From positions 1 to 57,014 of the forward strand of contig NZ_VCJS01000073.1 in NCBI RefSeq assembly GCF_005893125.1: DNA of 57,014 nucleotides, written 5' to 3'. The stretch is from Nonomuraea basaltis. GTDB taxonomy: Bacteria; Actinomycetota; Actinomycetes; Streptosporangiales; Streptosporangiaceae. The notes under the pieces are model-generated. The model did not search any database, had not been told where the DNA came from, and was given only the letters and a program-made list of their open reading frames with translations. Shown piece by piece: positions 46,036-55,200 of the stretch (positions within the stretch are counted from its first letter, which is position 1; each line of letters starts with the position of its first letter). Position numbers and translations under genes: made by a program.

Positions 46036-47583
46036 ATGGGCACGCTCGGTTTCTGGAGGCTCGCGCAGGCGGATCCCGAGTGGATCGCGGTCGTGGACCC
46101 CGACGGTACGCAGCACCGCGCCGGCGACCTCCTGGCCAGATCGAACCGCCTCGTCCACGGCCTGCGTGACCTCGGGCTCAAACCCGGGGACGGCATCTGC
46201 GGCCTGGTCCCCAACGGGGCCGACGGCCTGGTGCTGTACCTGGCGGCGCTCCAGGCCGGCTGGTACTACACGCCGATCAACTGGCACCTCGCCGCGCCGG
46301 AGATCGCGTACATCCTCTCCGACAGCGAGGCCAAGGCGTTCTTCGTCCATCCCCGCTTCGCGGCGGAGGGCGCCAAGGGCGGCGAGACCATCGAGCCCGG
46401 CCGCCGGTTCATGCTGGGTGACGGCATGGACGGGTTCCGCCCCGCGAGCGAGCTCACCGACGGGCAGCCGGACACCGCGCCCGCCGATCGCACCGCCGGC
46501 GCGACCATGCACTACACCTCGGGAACCACCGGCAAGCCCAAGGGTGTCAGGCGCCCGCTGAACGGCCTGGACCCGGACGACTCCGCCGAGCTGATGACGT
46601 TCCTGCTCGGGCTGTTCGGCATCACGTCAGGCCGGCCCAACGCCCACCTGGTCACCTCCCCGAACTACCACACCGCCGTCACGCAGTTCGGCGGCACGGC
46701 GCTGCACATGGGCCACACGCTCGTCTACATGGACAAGTTCGACGCCGAGGAGCTGCTGCGGCTGTGCGAGCGCCACCGCGTCACCAACTCCCACCTGGTG
46801 CCGACGCACTTCAAGCGGCTGCTCTCGCTGCCGGAGCAGACCCGGAAAAAGTACGACCTGTCCTCGCTCACATGGATGATCCACGCCGCCGCCCCCTGTC
46901 CCGTCCCGGTGAAATGGGCGATGTTGGAGTGGTGGGGCGACTGCGTGTACGAGTACTACGCGGCCACCGAGGGCGGCGGCACGCTGGCCACCCCCGAAGG
47001 CTGGAAGGCACACCCGGGCACGGTCGGCACGGCCTGGCCCATCAGCGAGCTGCTCATCGTGGACGAGCAGGGCGAGCCCGTACCGACCGGCAGCCCCGGC
47101 ACGATCTACATGAAGATGATGGGCGCCACGTTCGAGTACAAGGGCGACCCGGCCAAGACCGCCGCGAACCGCCTCAAGGACTACTTCACCGTCGGAGACA
47201 TCGGCTACCTGGACGAGGACGGCTTCCTCTACCTCTGCGACCGCAAGGCCGACATGATCATCTCCGGGGGCGCGAACATCTACCCGGCCGAGATCGAGAA
47301 CGAGCTCATGATCCACCCGAAGGTGGCGGACGTGGCCGTGTTCGGCATCCCGGACGAGGAGTGGGGCGAGCAGATCAAGGCCGTGGTCGAGCCCGCGCCG
47401 GGCGTCGATCCGGGCCCGGAGCTGGCCGCGGAGCTGATCGCCTCGCTGGAGGGCCGGCTGGCCAGGATGAAGTGGCCCAAGAGCGTCGACTTCATCGCCG
47501 AGATGCCCCGCGAGCCGAACGGCAAGCTGCTCAAACGCAAGCTCCGCGCCCCGTACTGGGAGGGACACGACCGTGCCATCTGA
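46036..47583 (+). CDS. Acyl-CoA synthetase (FadD4-like)
   Basis: The 515-residue AMP-forming synthetase has YTSGTTGKPKGVRRPL, EYYAATEGGGT, the GDIGYLDEDGFLYLCDRKAD block with MIISGGANIYP, and Lys in PREPNGKLLKRKLR. The N-terminus FWRLAQADPEWIAVVDPDG and the motif PINWHLAAPEIAYIL resemble mycobacterial FadD4. GAGGAG fixes the start. It is the first gene of a five-gene operon with the OB-fold protein, Ltp4, Ltp3 and FadD19, so a sterol-derived or released short acid is the likely substrate. It also resembles the synthetase at 21128, suggesting two related activities for different pieces of the side chain. Confidence 0.85.
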   Translation: MGTLGFWRLAQADPEWIAVVDPDGTQHRAGDLLARSNRLVHGLRDLGLKPGDGICGLVPNGADGLVLYLAALQAGWYYTPINWHLAAPEIAYILSDSEAKAFFVHPRFAAEGAKGGETIEPGRRFMLGDGMDGFRPASELTDGQPDTAPADRTAGATMHYTSGTTGKPKGVRRPLNGLDPDDSAELMTFLLGLFGITSGRPNAHLVTSPNYHTAVTQFGGTALHMGHTLVYMDKFDAEELLRLCERHRVTNSHLVPTHFKRLLSLPEQTRKKYDLSSLTWMIHAAAPCPVPVKWAMLEWWGDCVYEYYAATEGGGTLATPEGWKAHPGTVGTAWPISELLIVDEQGEPVPTGSPGTIYMKMMGATFEYKGDPAKTAANRLKDYFTVGDIGYLDEDGFLYLCDRKADMIISGGANIYPAEIENELMIHPKVADVAVFGIPDEEWGEQIKAVVEPAPGVDPGPELAAELIASLEGRLARMKWPKSVDFIAEMPREPNGKLLKRKLRAPYWEGHDRAI

Positions 47584-48472
47584 CCCGCTGGTCGCCCAGC
47601 ACGTCCTGGAGTTCCCCGGCGGCTACACGCGTACGACGGGGCCGGTGGTGGGCCGGTTCCTGAGCGAGCTGCGCGGGCGCCGCATCGTCGGGGTGCGCAC
47701 CGCGGAGGGCCGGGTGCTGGTGCCGCCCCTCGAGTACGACCCCGCGACCGGCGAGCCCGTCACCGGCGAATACGTCGAGGTCGGCCCGGCCGGCACGGTC
47801 ACCACGTGGGCGTGGGTGCCCGAGCCGCTCGACGGCCACCCCCTGGACCGCCCGTTCGCCTGGGCGCTGATCAAGCTCGACGGCGCGGACACGGCCCTGG
47901 TCCACGCCTTGGACGCCGGCAACCCGAAGGCGCTCCAGACCGGCATGCGGGTCTGGCCGGTCTGGCGGGACCGGCCCACCGGCCACATCACCGACATTGC
48001 GCATTTCGCCCCCGAGGTCTCCAAGATCGTGTCGAACGTCCGCTCCGAGTACCGCCTCCAGGCCGGCGGCGCACTGCGCGTCTTCCTCGAGGGCATTGAG
48101 CGCGGCGTCTTCCTCGGCAGCCGCTGCGACCAGTGCGACAAGGTTTACGTGCCGCTGCGCCACTCCTGCCCCGAATGCGGAAGCACCATCTCCGAAACGC
48201 GCGAACTGCCCGACACCGGCACGATCACCACGTTCGCCATCAACAACCTGCCGGACCCGCGGGCCCCTCAGGTGCCGTTCGTGTCGGCGTACATCCTGCT
48301 CGACAACGCCGACATCCCCATCATCGCCCTGATCGGGGACGTGCCCGTACACGAGGTACGCCAGGGCATGCGCGTGAAGGCCGTCTGGGTCCCCGAGAGC
48401 GAGCGCACGGCGTCCATGGCGAACATCCGCTGGTTCGCCCCCACCGGCGAGCCCGACGGGGAGCTGTCATGA
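47573..48472 (+). CDS. Double OB-fold (DUF35) protein, Rv3521-like
   Basis: The 299-residue protein contains two DUF35-type OB-fold regions. The first (about 1-150) lacks zinc ligands. The second (about 165-290) starts with the rubredoxin-like zinc ribbon CDQCDKVYVPLRHSCPECG (four Cys) followed by the OB strand TGTITTFAINNLPDPRAP. DUF35 proteins such as ChsH2 bind acyl-CoA and pair with thiolase-fold Ltp aldolases. The same gene order, Rv3521-ltp4-ltp3, exists in M. tuberculosis. The start overlaps the synthetase gene by 11 bp and its stop overlaps ltp4 by 4 bp. Expected role: CoA-ester-binding partner of Ltp3 or Ltp4. Confidence 0.85.
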   Translation: MPSDPLVAQHVLEFPGGYTRTTGPVVGRFLSELRGRRIVGVRTAEGRVLVPPLEYDPATGEPVTGEYVEVGPAGTVTTWAWVPEPLDGHPLDRPFAWALIKLDGADTALVHALDAGNPKALQTGMRVWPVWRDRPTGHITDIAHFAPEVSKIVSNVRSEYRLQAGGALRVFLEGIERGVFLGSRCDQCDKVYVPLRHSCPECGSTISETRELPDTGTITTFAINNLPDPRAPQVPFVSAYILLDNADIPIIALIGDVPVHEVRQGMRVKAVWVPESERTASMANIRWFAPTGEPDGELS

Positions 48473-49488
48473 GAGAGGTCGCGATCGTCGCGTTCGCCCA
48501 GACGCGGCACACCGCCCACGACACCGGCCTGAGCGAGCCCGAGCTGATCCTGCCCGTGATCAACGAGGTCAAGGAGCGCACCGGGCTCAAGCGGTTCGGC
48601 TTCACCTGCTCGGGCAGCTGCGACTACCTCGCGGGCGCCCCGTTCTCGTTCGTGTCGGCCCTCGACGCGCTGGGCGCCTGGCCGCCCATCTCGGAGAGCC
48701 ACGTGGAGATGGACGGCGCCTGGGCGCTGTACGAGGCATGGGTACGCCTCCAGCACGGCGACATCGATTCCGCCCTGGTCTACGGCTTCGGCAAGTCGTC
48801 GCTCGGCGACCTGCGCACGATCATGACCCTCCAGCTGGACCCGTACTATCTGGCTCCGCTCGGCCTCGACCAGCTCTCCTACGCCGCGCTCCAGGCCGGC
48901 GCCGTCAACGCGGACCGGAAGGAGCTGGACGAGATCGTCCGCCGCAGCCGCGCGGACGGCCGGAGCAACCCGTACGCGCTCGACCTGCCCGACCCGGAGG
49001 ACGACGACTTCGCGGTGCAGCCGCTGAAGAAGACGGACGTGCCGCCCATCACGGACGGCGCGGCCGCGATCGTGCTCGCGACCGGGGACCTGGCCGCGCG
49101 GCTGTGCGCCAATCCCGCCTCCATCAAGGGCATCGCCCATCGCATCGAGCCCCACTACCTGGGCATGCGCGACCTGGCCAGATCGGCCTCCGCGGCCGAC
49201 GCCGCACGCGCCGCGGGGGTCGGCAAGGGGCCCGTCGAGGTGGCCGAGCTGCACACACAGTTCCCGCACGAGGAGATCATCCTGCGCGAGGCGCTGGAGC
49301 TGACCGGCGACACGCTGATCAACCCGTCGGGCGGCCCGCTGGCCGCCAACCCCGTCATGGCCACCGGCCTCATCCGCATCGGCGAGGCGGCCCAGCGCAT
49401 CCTCGACGGCCACGCCCGCCGCACGGTCGCCCACGCCGCCGGCGGCCCCTGCCTGCAGCACAACCTCGTCACCGTACTGGAGGCCTGA
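48469..49488 (+). CDS. ltp4: Thiolase-fold lipid-transfer-like protein Ltp4
   Basis: The 339-residue thiolase-superfamily protein starts EVAIVAFAQTRHTAHDTGLS and has FTCSGSCDYLAGAPFSFVSA (Cys in the region where thiolases carry the nucleophile), PPITDGAAAIVLATGDLAAR and the late LHTQFPHEEIILREALELTG with NPSGGPLAANPVMATGLIRI. The order after the Rv3521-like gene and its size match mycobacterial ltp4 (Rv3522). Ltp3 and Ltp4 are reported to be essential for breaking down C24-branched sterol side chains in Rhodococcus rhodochrous. Probable role: retro-aldol cleavage, together with Ltp3 and the OB-fold protein. Confidence 0.8.
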   Translation: MREVAIVAFAQTRHTAHDTGLSEPELILPVINEVKERTGLKRFGFTCSGSCDYLAGAPFSFVSALDALGAWPPISESHVEMDGAWALYEAWVRLQHGDIDSALVYGFGKSSLGDLRTIMTLQLDPYYLAPLGLDQLSYAALQAGAVNADRKELDEIVRRSRADGRSNPYALDLPDPEDDDFAVQPLKKTDVPPITDGAAAIVLATGDLAARLCANPASIKGIAHRIEPHYLGMRDLARSASAADAARAAGVGKGPVEVAELHTQFPHEEIILREALELTGDTLINPSGGPLAANPVMATGLIRIGEAAQRILDGHARRTVAHAAGGPCLQHNLVTVLEA

Positions 49489-49489
49489 G

Positions 49490-50638
49490 ATGGGTAACCG
49501 CTGTGCGGTCATCGGCGTCGGGCAGACGCACTACACGACCAGACGCAGGGACGTGTCGATCGCCGGGCTGGTGCGCGAGGCGGCGCTGCGGGCGCTGGAG
49601 GACGCCGGGCTCACGTTCAAGGACATCGACGCCGTCGTCATCGGCAAGGCGCCGGACCTGTTCGAGGGCGTGATGATGCCGGAGTCGTACCTGGCCGACG
49701 CGCTCGGCGCGGCCGGCAAGCCGATGATGCGGGTGCACACCGCGGGCAGCGTCGGCGGGTCGACGGCGCTGGTCGGCGCGAGCCTCGTCCAGGGCGGCGT
49801 GCACGACCGGGTGCTGGTCGTGGCGTTCGAGAAGCAGTCGGAGTCCAACGCCACCTGGGCCCTGTCCACGCACCTGCCGTTCAGCGCGTCGCTGGTGGTG
49901 GGCGCGGGCGGCTACTTCGCGCCGCACATCCGCGAGTACATGCGCACGTCCGGCGCGCCCGATCACATCGGCACGCTGGTGGCCGTCAAGGACCGGCAGA
50001 ACGCGCTGAAGAACCCCTACGCCCATCTGAAGATCCCCGGCATCGACCAGAAGATGGTCGAGTCCACGCCCATGTTGTGGGAGCCGATCCGCTACCTGGA
50101 GACCTGCCCCTCCAGCGACGGCGCCTGCGCGATGGTCCTGGCGTCCGAGTCCGCGGTCACCGGCACCCCGGCCTGGGTGCACGGCACCGCCATGCGCTCC
50201 GAGCCGATCTTCCGCGCCGGGCGCGACACGGTCAGCCCGCAGGCGGGCAAGGACTGCGCGGCCGACGTCTACCGCCAGGCCGGCATCGCCGACCCGCGGC
50301 GGCAGATCGACGTGGCCGAGACGTACGTGCCGTTCTCCTGGTACGAGCCGATGTGGCTGGAGAACCTGGGGTTCGCGGCGGAGGGGGAGGGGTGGAAGCT
50401 CACCGAGTCGGGCGCCACGGCGCTCGACGGTGACATCCCGTGGAACGCCTCGGGCGGGGTGCTGTCCAGCAACCCGATCGGGGCCTCGGGGCTGATCAGG
50501 TTCGCCGAGGCCGCGCTGCAGGTGCGCGGGATGGCCGGCGAGCACCAGGTGGACGGCGCCCGTACGGCGCTCGGCCACGCCTATGGCGGGGGAGCCCAGT
50601 TCTTCGCGATGTGGATCGTCGGACGGGAGAAGCTCTGA
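49490..50638 (+). CDS. ltp3: Thiolase-fold lipid-transfer-like protein Ltp3
   Basis: The 382-residue thiolase-fold protein begins CAVIGVGQTHYTTRRRDVSI and carries VREAALRALEDAGLTFKDID, then MMRVHTAGSVGGSTALVGAS. This is the nucleophile-elbow region, but with Ala or Ser where true thiolases have Cys, so simple Claisen cleavage is unlikely and an aldolase role fits better. It ends WNASGGVLSSNPIGASGLIR and GGGAQFFAMWIVGREKL. Length and order match mycobacterial ltp3 (Rv3523). It starts 1 bp after the ltp4 stop. A short hairpin (50643-50659) separates it from fadD19. Confidence 0.8.
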   Translation: MGNRCAVIGVGQTHYTTRRRDVSIAGLVREAALRALEDAGLTFKDIDAVVIGKAPDLFEGVMMPESYLADALGAAGKPMMRVHTAGSVGGSTALVGASLVQGGVHDRVLVVAFEKQSESNATWALSTHLPFSASLVVGAGGYFAPHIREYMRTSGAPDHIGTLVAVKDRQNALKNPYAHLKIPGIDQKMVESTPMLWEPIRYLETCPSSDGACAMVLASESAVTGTPAWVHGTAMRSEPIFRAGRDTVSPQAGKDCAADVYRQAGIADPRRQIDVAETYVPFSWYEPMWLENLGFAAEGEGWKLTESGATALDGDIPWNASGGVLSSNPIGASGLIRFAEAALQVRGMAGEHQVDGARTALGHAYGGGAQFFAMWIVGREKL

Positions 50639-50642
50639 TCCC

Positions 50643-50659
50643 TGCGGGGACACCCCGCA
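50643..50659 (+). other. Intra-operon hairpin between ltp3 and fadD19
   Basis: TGCGGGG and CCCCGCA form a perfect 7-bp stem with the 3-nt loop ACA, 4 bp after the ltp3 stop. With no T-run it is probably a weak terminator or an mRNA-stabilising stem that sets relative expression of fadD19. Confidence 0.5.
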
Positions 50660-50688
50660 TACCCCGGACCAAGGAATAAGGGGTTTCT

Positions 50689-52275
50689 ATGGAATTCAAC
50701 CACGCGGACCTGTTCGAGGGGCTCGCGGACGCGATCGGTGACCGGACCGCCGTGATCTGCGGCCCGGACCGCCGCACCTACGCCGAGCTGGACGCCGAGT
50801 CGAACCGGCTCGCCCACTACCTCATCGACCTCGGCATCCAGCCGGGGCAGCACGTCGGGATCCATCTCTACAACGGCATCCCGTACATCGCCGGCATGCT
50901 GGCCGCGCTCAAGATCCGGGCCGTGCCGATCAACGTCAACTACCGGTACGTCGAGGCCGAGCTGCTCTACCTCTACCGGGACTCCGACATCCGGGCGCTG
51001 ATCTACGACGTCGAGTTCGACGCGCGGGTGGCCGCCGTCGCCGGGCAGGCGCCGCTGCTGGAGCACCTGATCTCGGTCGGCGGGCCGTCGGCGATCGGCT
51101 CCGCGGTGCCGTACGAGACGGCCCTGGAGCGGGGCAAGCCGGAACGGGGCTTCCCGCCGCGCTCGGGACAGGACGTGTACATCATCTACACCGGCGGCAC
51201 CACCGGCATGCCGAAGGGCGCGATGTGGCACGTCGAGGACCTGTTCATGGGCTTCGGCGGCGGCAACCCGTACGGCGAGCCGCGCGCCACCCCGCAGGAG
51301 GTGATCGACGCGGCCGTCGGGTCCGGCCCCATGGTCATGATGCCCGTCGCGCCACTGATGCACGGTGCCGCGCAGATGGCCACGTTCATCGCCTGGTGGA
51401 TGGGCGGGACCGTCGCGTACGTCCCCAAGTTCGACGCCACCGAGGTGTGGCGGGCGGCCGAGCGCGAGCGCGTGAACACCATGAACATCACCGGCGACGC
51501 CATGGCCAGGCCCATGGCCGAGGCGCTGGCGAAGAGCTCCTACGACGTCTCGTCGCTGTTCGTCATCAGCTCGACCGGCGCCATCCTGTCCGGAGCCGTA
51601 CGTGACCGCCTCCAAGAGCTGCTCCCGAACGCCATGATCCTGGACAACTTCGGCTCCACCGAGTCCGGCTACACCGCCTCAGGCGTGGCCGGGTCGTCGC
51701 CGGAGAAGGGCCTGCGCTACCAGCCGAACTCCGTGGTCAACCTGGCCGTGCTCGACGAGAAGGGCCGCCCGGTCGAGCCCGGGTCCGGGCAACTCGGGAC
51801 GGTGGCGAGGTCGGGGCGGGTCGCGTTCGGCTACTACAACGACCCCGGCAAGACCGCCCGCACGTTCGTCACCGACGAGCAGGGCACCCGGTGGCTGCTG
51901 ACCGGCGACCTGGCGAGCATCGACGCCGACGGCACCGTGAACGTGTTCGGCCGGGGCTCGCAGTGCATCAACACCGGCGGGGAGAAGGTGTTCCCCGAGG
52001 AGATCGAGGCGGTGCTCAAGGGGCATCCGTCCGTGTTCGACGCGGTGGTGACCGGGGTGCCGGACGAGCGGTGGGGGAACAGGGTCGCGGCCGTGGTCGA
52101 GCCGCGGCCGGGCGTCGAGGTCACGGCCGAGGAACTGGACGCGCACTGCCGTTCGTCGCTGTCGGGATACAAGGTGCCCCGTTCGTACGCGTTCGTCGCG
52201 GAGATGGTGCGCTCGCCCGCGGGCAAGGCCGACTACCGCTGGGCGCGGGAGATCGTGGAGGCCGGCGAGGCCTGA
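50689..52275 (+). CDS. fadD19: Steroid-CoA ligase FadD19-like
   Basis: The 528-residue AMP-forming CoA ligase carries the variant P-loop IYTGGTTGMPKGAMW. TGGTTG in place of TSGTTG is characteristic of FadD19-type steroid ligases. Other motifs are VPINVNYRYVEAELLYLYRD, PLMHGAAQMATFIAWW, NITGDAMARPMAEAL, FGSTESG, and the ending GYKVPRSYAFVAEMVRSPAG with KADYRWA. All of these follow M. tuberculosis FadD19 closely. FadD19 activates the C26/27 carboxylate of oxidised sterol side chains and is needed for C24-branched sterols in Rhodococcus. AAGGAATAAGGGG precedes the ATG. It closes the operon and converges with the TPR gene, with only 6 bp between stops. Confidence 0.85.
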   Translation: MEFNHADLFEGLADAIGDRTAVICGPDRRTYAELDAESNRLAHYLIDLGIQPGQHVGIHLYNGIPYIAGMLAALKIRAVPINVNYRYVEAELLYLYRDSDIRALIYDVEFDARVAAVAGQAPLLEHLISVGGPSAIGSAVPYETALERGKPERGFPPRSGQDVYIIYTGGTTGMPKGAMWHVEDLFMGFGGGNPYGEPRATPQEVIDAAVGSGPMVMMPVAPLMHGAAQMATFIAWWMGGTVAYVPKFDATEVWRAAERERVNTMNITGDAMARPMAEALAKSSYDVSSLFVISSTGAILSGAVRDRLQELLPNAMILDNFGSTESGYTASGVAGSSPEKGLRYQPNSVVNLAVLDEKGRPVEPGSGQLGTVARSGRVAFGYYNDPGKTARTFVTDEQGTRWLLTGDLASIDADGTVNVFGRGSQCINTGGEKVFPEEIEAVLKGHPSVFDAVVTGVPDERWGNRVAAVVEPRPGVEVTAEELDAHCRSSLSGYKVPRSYAFVAEMVRSPAGKADYRWAREIVEAGEA

Positions 52276-52281
52276 GGCTCG

Positions 52282-55200
52282 TCAACGGATGGTGAGGCGG
52301 CGCAGGTCGTCATCGACCTGCTTCGCCTCCTCATTTCTGCCTGCCTTCTCCAGCAGCGCCAGCCGGGCGCGCAGGACGTCGCACAGCAGCTCGGCCAGGC
52401 CCTCTTCCCTCGCGTCGGCGATCACCTCGCTCAGCAGCCCCGCCGCGACCCGCAGCGCGGCCTCGGCCGCGTCCTCCCGGCCCAGCTCCTGCTGGCAGAA
52501 GCCGAGCCGGGCATGCGCCACGGCCCTGGCCAGCAGGTCGCGGGTCACCTGCGTGCCCCGGTGGAAGACGAGGCTCGCCTCCAGTGCCCGCCCCGTCTCC
52601 ATGAGCGCGTCGCCCAGCAGGAGCATCGCCCTGGCCAGCAGGCCGGACAGCGGTGGATTGCCGGGGGCGTAGCGTTCGAGCGTCGCGACCGCCTCGCGCA
52701 GCGGCCGCACCGCGTCGGCGGACAGGTCCCGCATCCTGAGCGCGGCGGCGAGCGTGAGACTGGCTCCGGCCCGGCTGGTGTGCAGGGCTTCGGCGTTCAT
52801 GCCCGTGGTGAGCAGGTCGTCGTAGATCGCGATGGCCTCGCGGGCCCTGGCCTCGGCCTCGGATCCGTCGTCCAGCCGCAGCAGCGGCAGCAGCTCCGAG
52901 CTCTGCGCCAGCGAGTCGGCCAGGATCGCCCGGTACGTCAGATCGTCCGGCGACCGCCTGGCCAGCGGGATCAGCCGCTCCACGAACGCGTTGGCCTCGG
53001 CCAGCTCGCCGAGCATCATGTGGCACCTGGCCAGCCGCTGGAGGGCGAGCGCGTGCTTGACCGTGCCCTCCTGGTGTCCGGTCGTGGCGATCCTGGCGTA
53101 CTCGGCCGCCTCCTCGGCCCGGCCGCCCGCCAGCAGGTCGTCGGCGATCATCGCGGCGACCTCGGCGGCCTCCGCCGGCCTCGGCAGCCGGGTGTAGATC
53201 TGCAGCGCCTCCACGAGGTGGGCCAGCGCCTCCTGCCTCCTGCCGGAGGCCCGCAGCACCTGCCCCCGTACCTGGGTGGCCTGGGCCCGCACCTGGGGCA
53301 GCTCCTGGCCCCGCTCCCTGGCGCGTTCCAGCTCCGCCAGGGACCAGGTGACCGCCTCCAGCGCGGCCTGCGGGCGCTCCAGCATGGCCAGGCTGGAGCC
53401 GAGCCGGCCGTACGTGGCGGCCGCCACGGCCGGGTCGTCCAGCTCGTCGCACAGGTCGGCGGCCCGCTCGCAGTGGGCCAGGGCCTCCACGGCGCGGCCG
53501 CGGTCGAGCAGCTCGACCGCGTAGAGGCCGAGGGCGGTCGCCAGCTCCCTGCCGTTCTCCTCGTCGGTGAGCAGGGCGATGGCCTGCTCCATGGTGGTGA
53601 GATCGTGGTGGTCGAGGCGGGCGAGGGCGGCGAGCGCCAGCCCGAGCCCCCCGCGGTACGCGCTGGAGAGGGCGGCCAGGCCGCGGTGGACGCGGACGGC
53701 CAGCCTGGCGGCCAGGACGGCGCTCGCGGTGTCGTTCGCCTGGGCGGCGATGGTGCTGAGGCGGGCCAGGCATCGGGCATATCGGTCGTGCAGGTCGGCG
53801 TCGCCGCTCAGCGGCACCTGCCGTTCGAGGGCTCCGGTGAACGCCGTGAGCGGTGGCAGCAGCGCGGCCGGGTCCGCGCCGTCCGACATGTCGCCCACGT
53901 ACGCGGAGAGCTCCTCGATCAGGGTCCTGAGCACCTCGGCACCGGGCAGCGGGCGCATCTCCAGGATCCGGGCGTACAGCACGATCCCGGCGGCCGGTCC
54001 CTCCTCGCGGGCCCTCAGTCTGGCCAGGCGGACCAGGGCCAGCAGGTGGACGCCGGCCAGGTCGGCAGGCGCGGGGCCGTGCTCGGCCAGCAGCGCGGTG
54101 CCCTCGGCCAGCTTCGACCTGGCCGCGTCGTCGTCGTGCAGCTCGACCAGGCACAGGCCGCTCAGCTCCAGGCAGGCGGCGGTGATCACGCGCCCGCCCG
54201 CCGACGGCTCGGACGGCTCCGACGACAGGACGTCGAGCGCCCTGGTGGCCGACTTGAGCGCGCCCTCCACGTCCTGCCTGGTGAACCGGATGCCGCCCTG
54301 CAGGCGCAGCGCCCCGGCGAGTGCCACGGCCGACTCGATCCCCTCCGACACGAGCGCGGCGTACAGCCTGACCAGCCGGTCCGCCGCCGCCTCCGCATCC
54401 GACGGGCACGCGGAACGCGACAGCGCGACGGTCTCCAGGACGAGCAGCTCGGCCAGCTCCTTCCCGGACGCCGGGCTCGCCCCCGCCTGGCCGTGTGACT
54501 CGATGGCGGTCAGCAAGTGCGGCACGGCCTCCTTATGGCGGCCGAGCCCCACGAGCGTCCGCCCGAGGGCCGCCTCGACCTGGCCGACGGCGATCGCGTG
54601 CGGCCGATCCGGTACGGCGTGCCGCTGGAGCAGCTCGGCCGCCTGCATCGCGAGCGCGAACCCGTCCGCCGCCCGGCCCGCGTCCGCCCAGGCGCGGGCC
54701 AGCAGGGCCTGGGCCGAGAGGTAGGCGTGGATCTCCTCCAGCCGCGGCTCGCCGGCGCTCTCGACCGCCTTGCGGCGCTCGGCCAGCAACTGCTCCGCCC
54801 TGGCCACGGCCTCCTCCGGTCGCCCGTTGACCAGCGCCAGCATCCAGTGCCGCGCGCCGTCTGGCGGCGGGGCCGGCCGTGAACGGCCCAGCCTGGCCCG
54901 TACCTCGTCGAGATGGCGCTCGTAGGTGCTCTCTTCCGCGCTCAGGACGTCGTACAGCTCAGCGGCGATCTCCAGCTGCGCCAGGCCGTCCGCGGCCCGG
55001 CCCAGCTCGTCCAGGCACAGGCCGAGCAGCCGCCTGGCCCTGGCCTGCGTGTGCCGCTCGGCCGCCACGGCCATGGCCTCCTGCAGTGGGTCGAGCGCCT
55101 CCTCCGGGCGGTCGTCGAGCAGCAGCAGCTCGCCCAGGTCGAGCAGCCGATCGGCCAGGGCAGGGCGGAATTCGCCGGGTTCGAGCGCGGCCAGCGCCCG

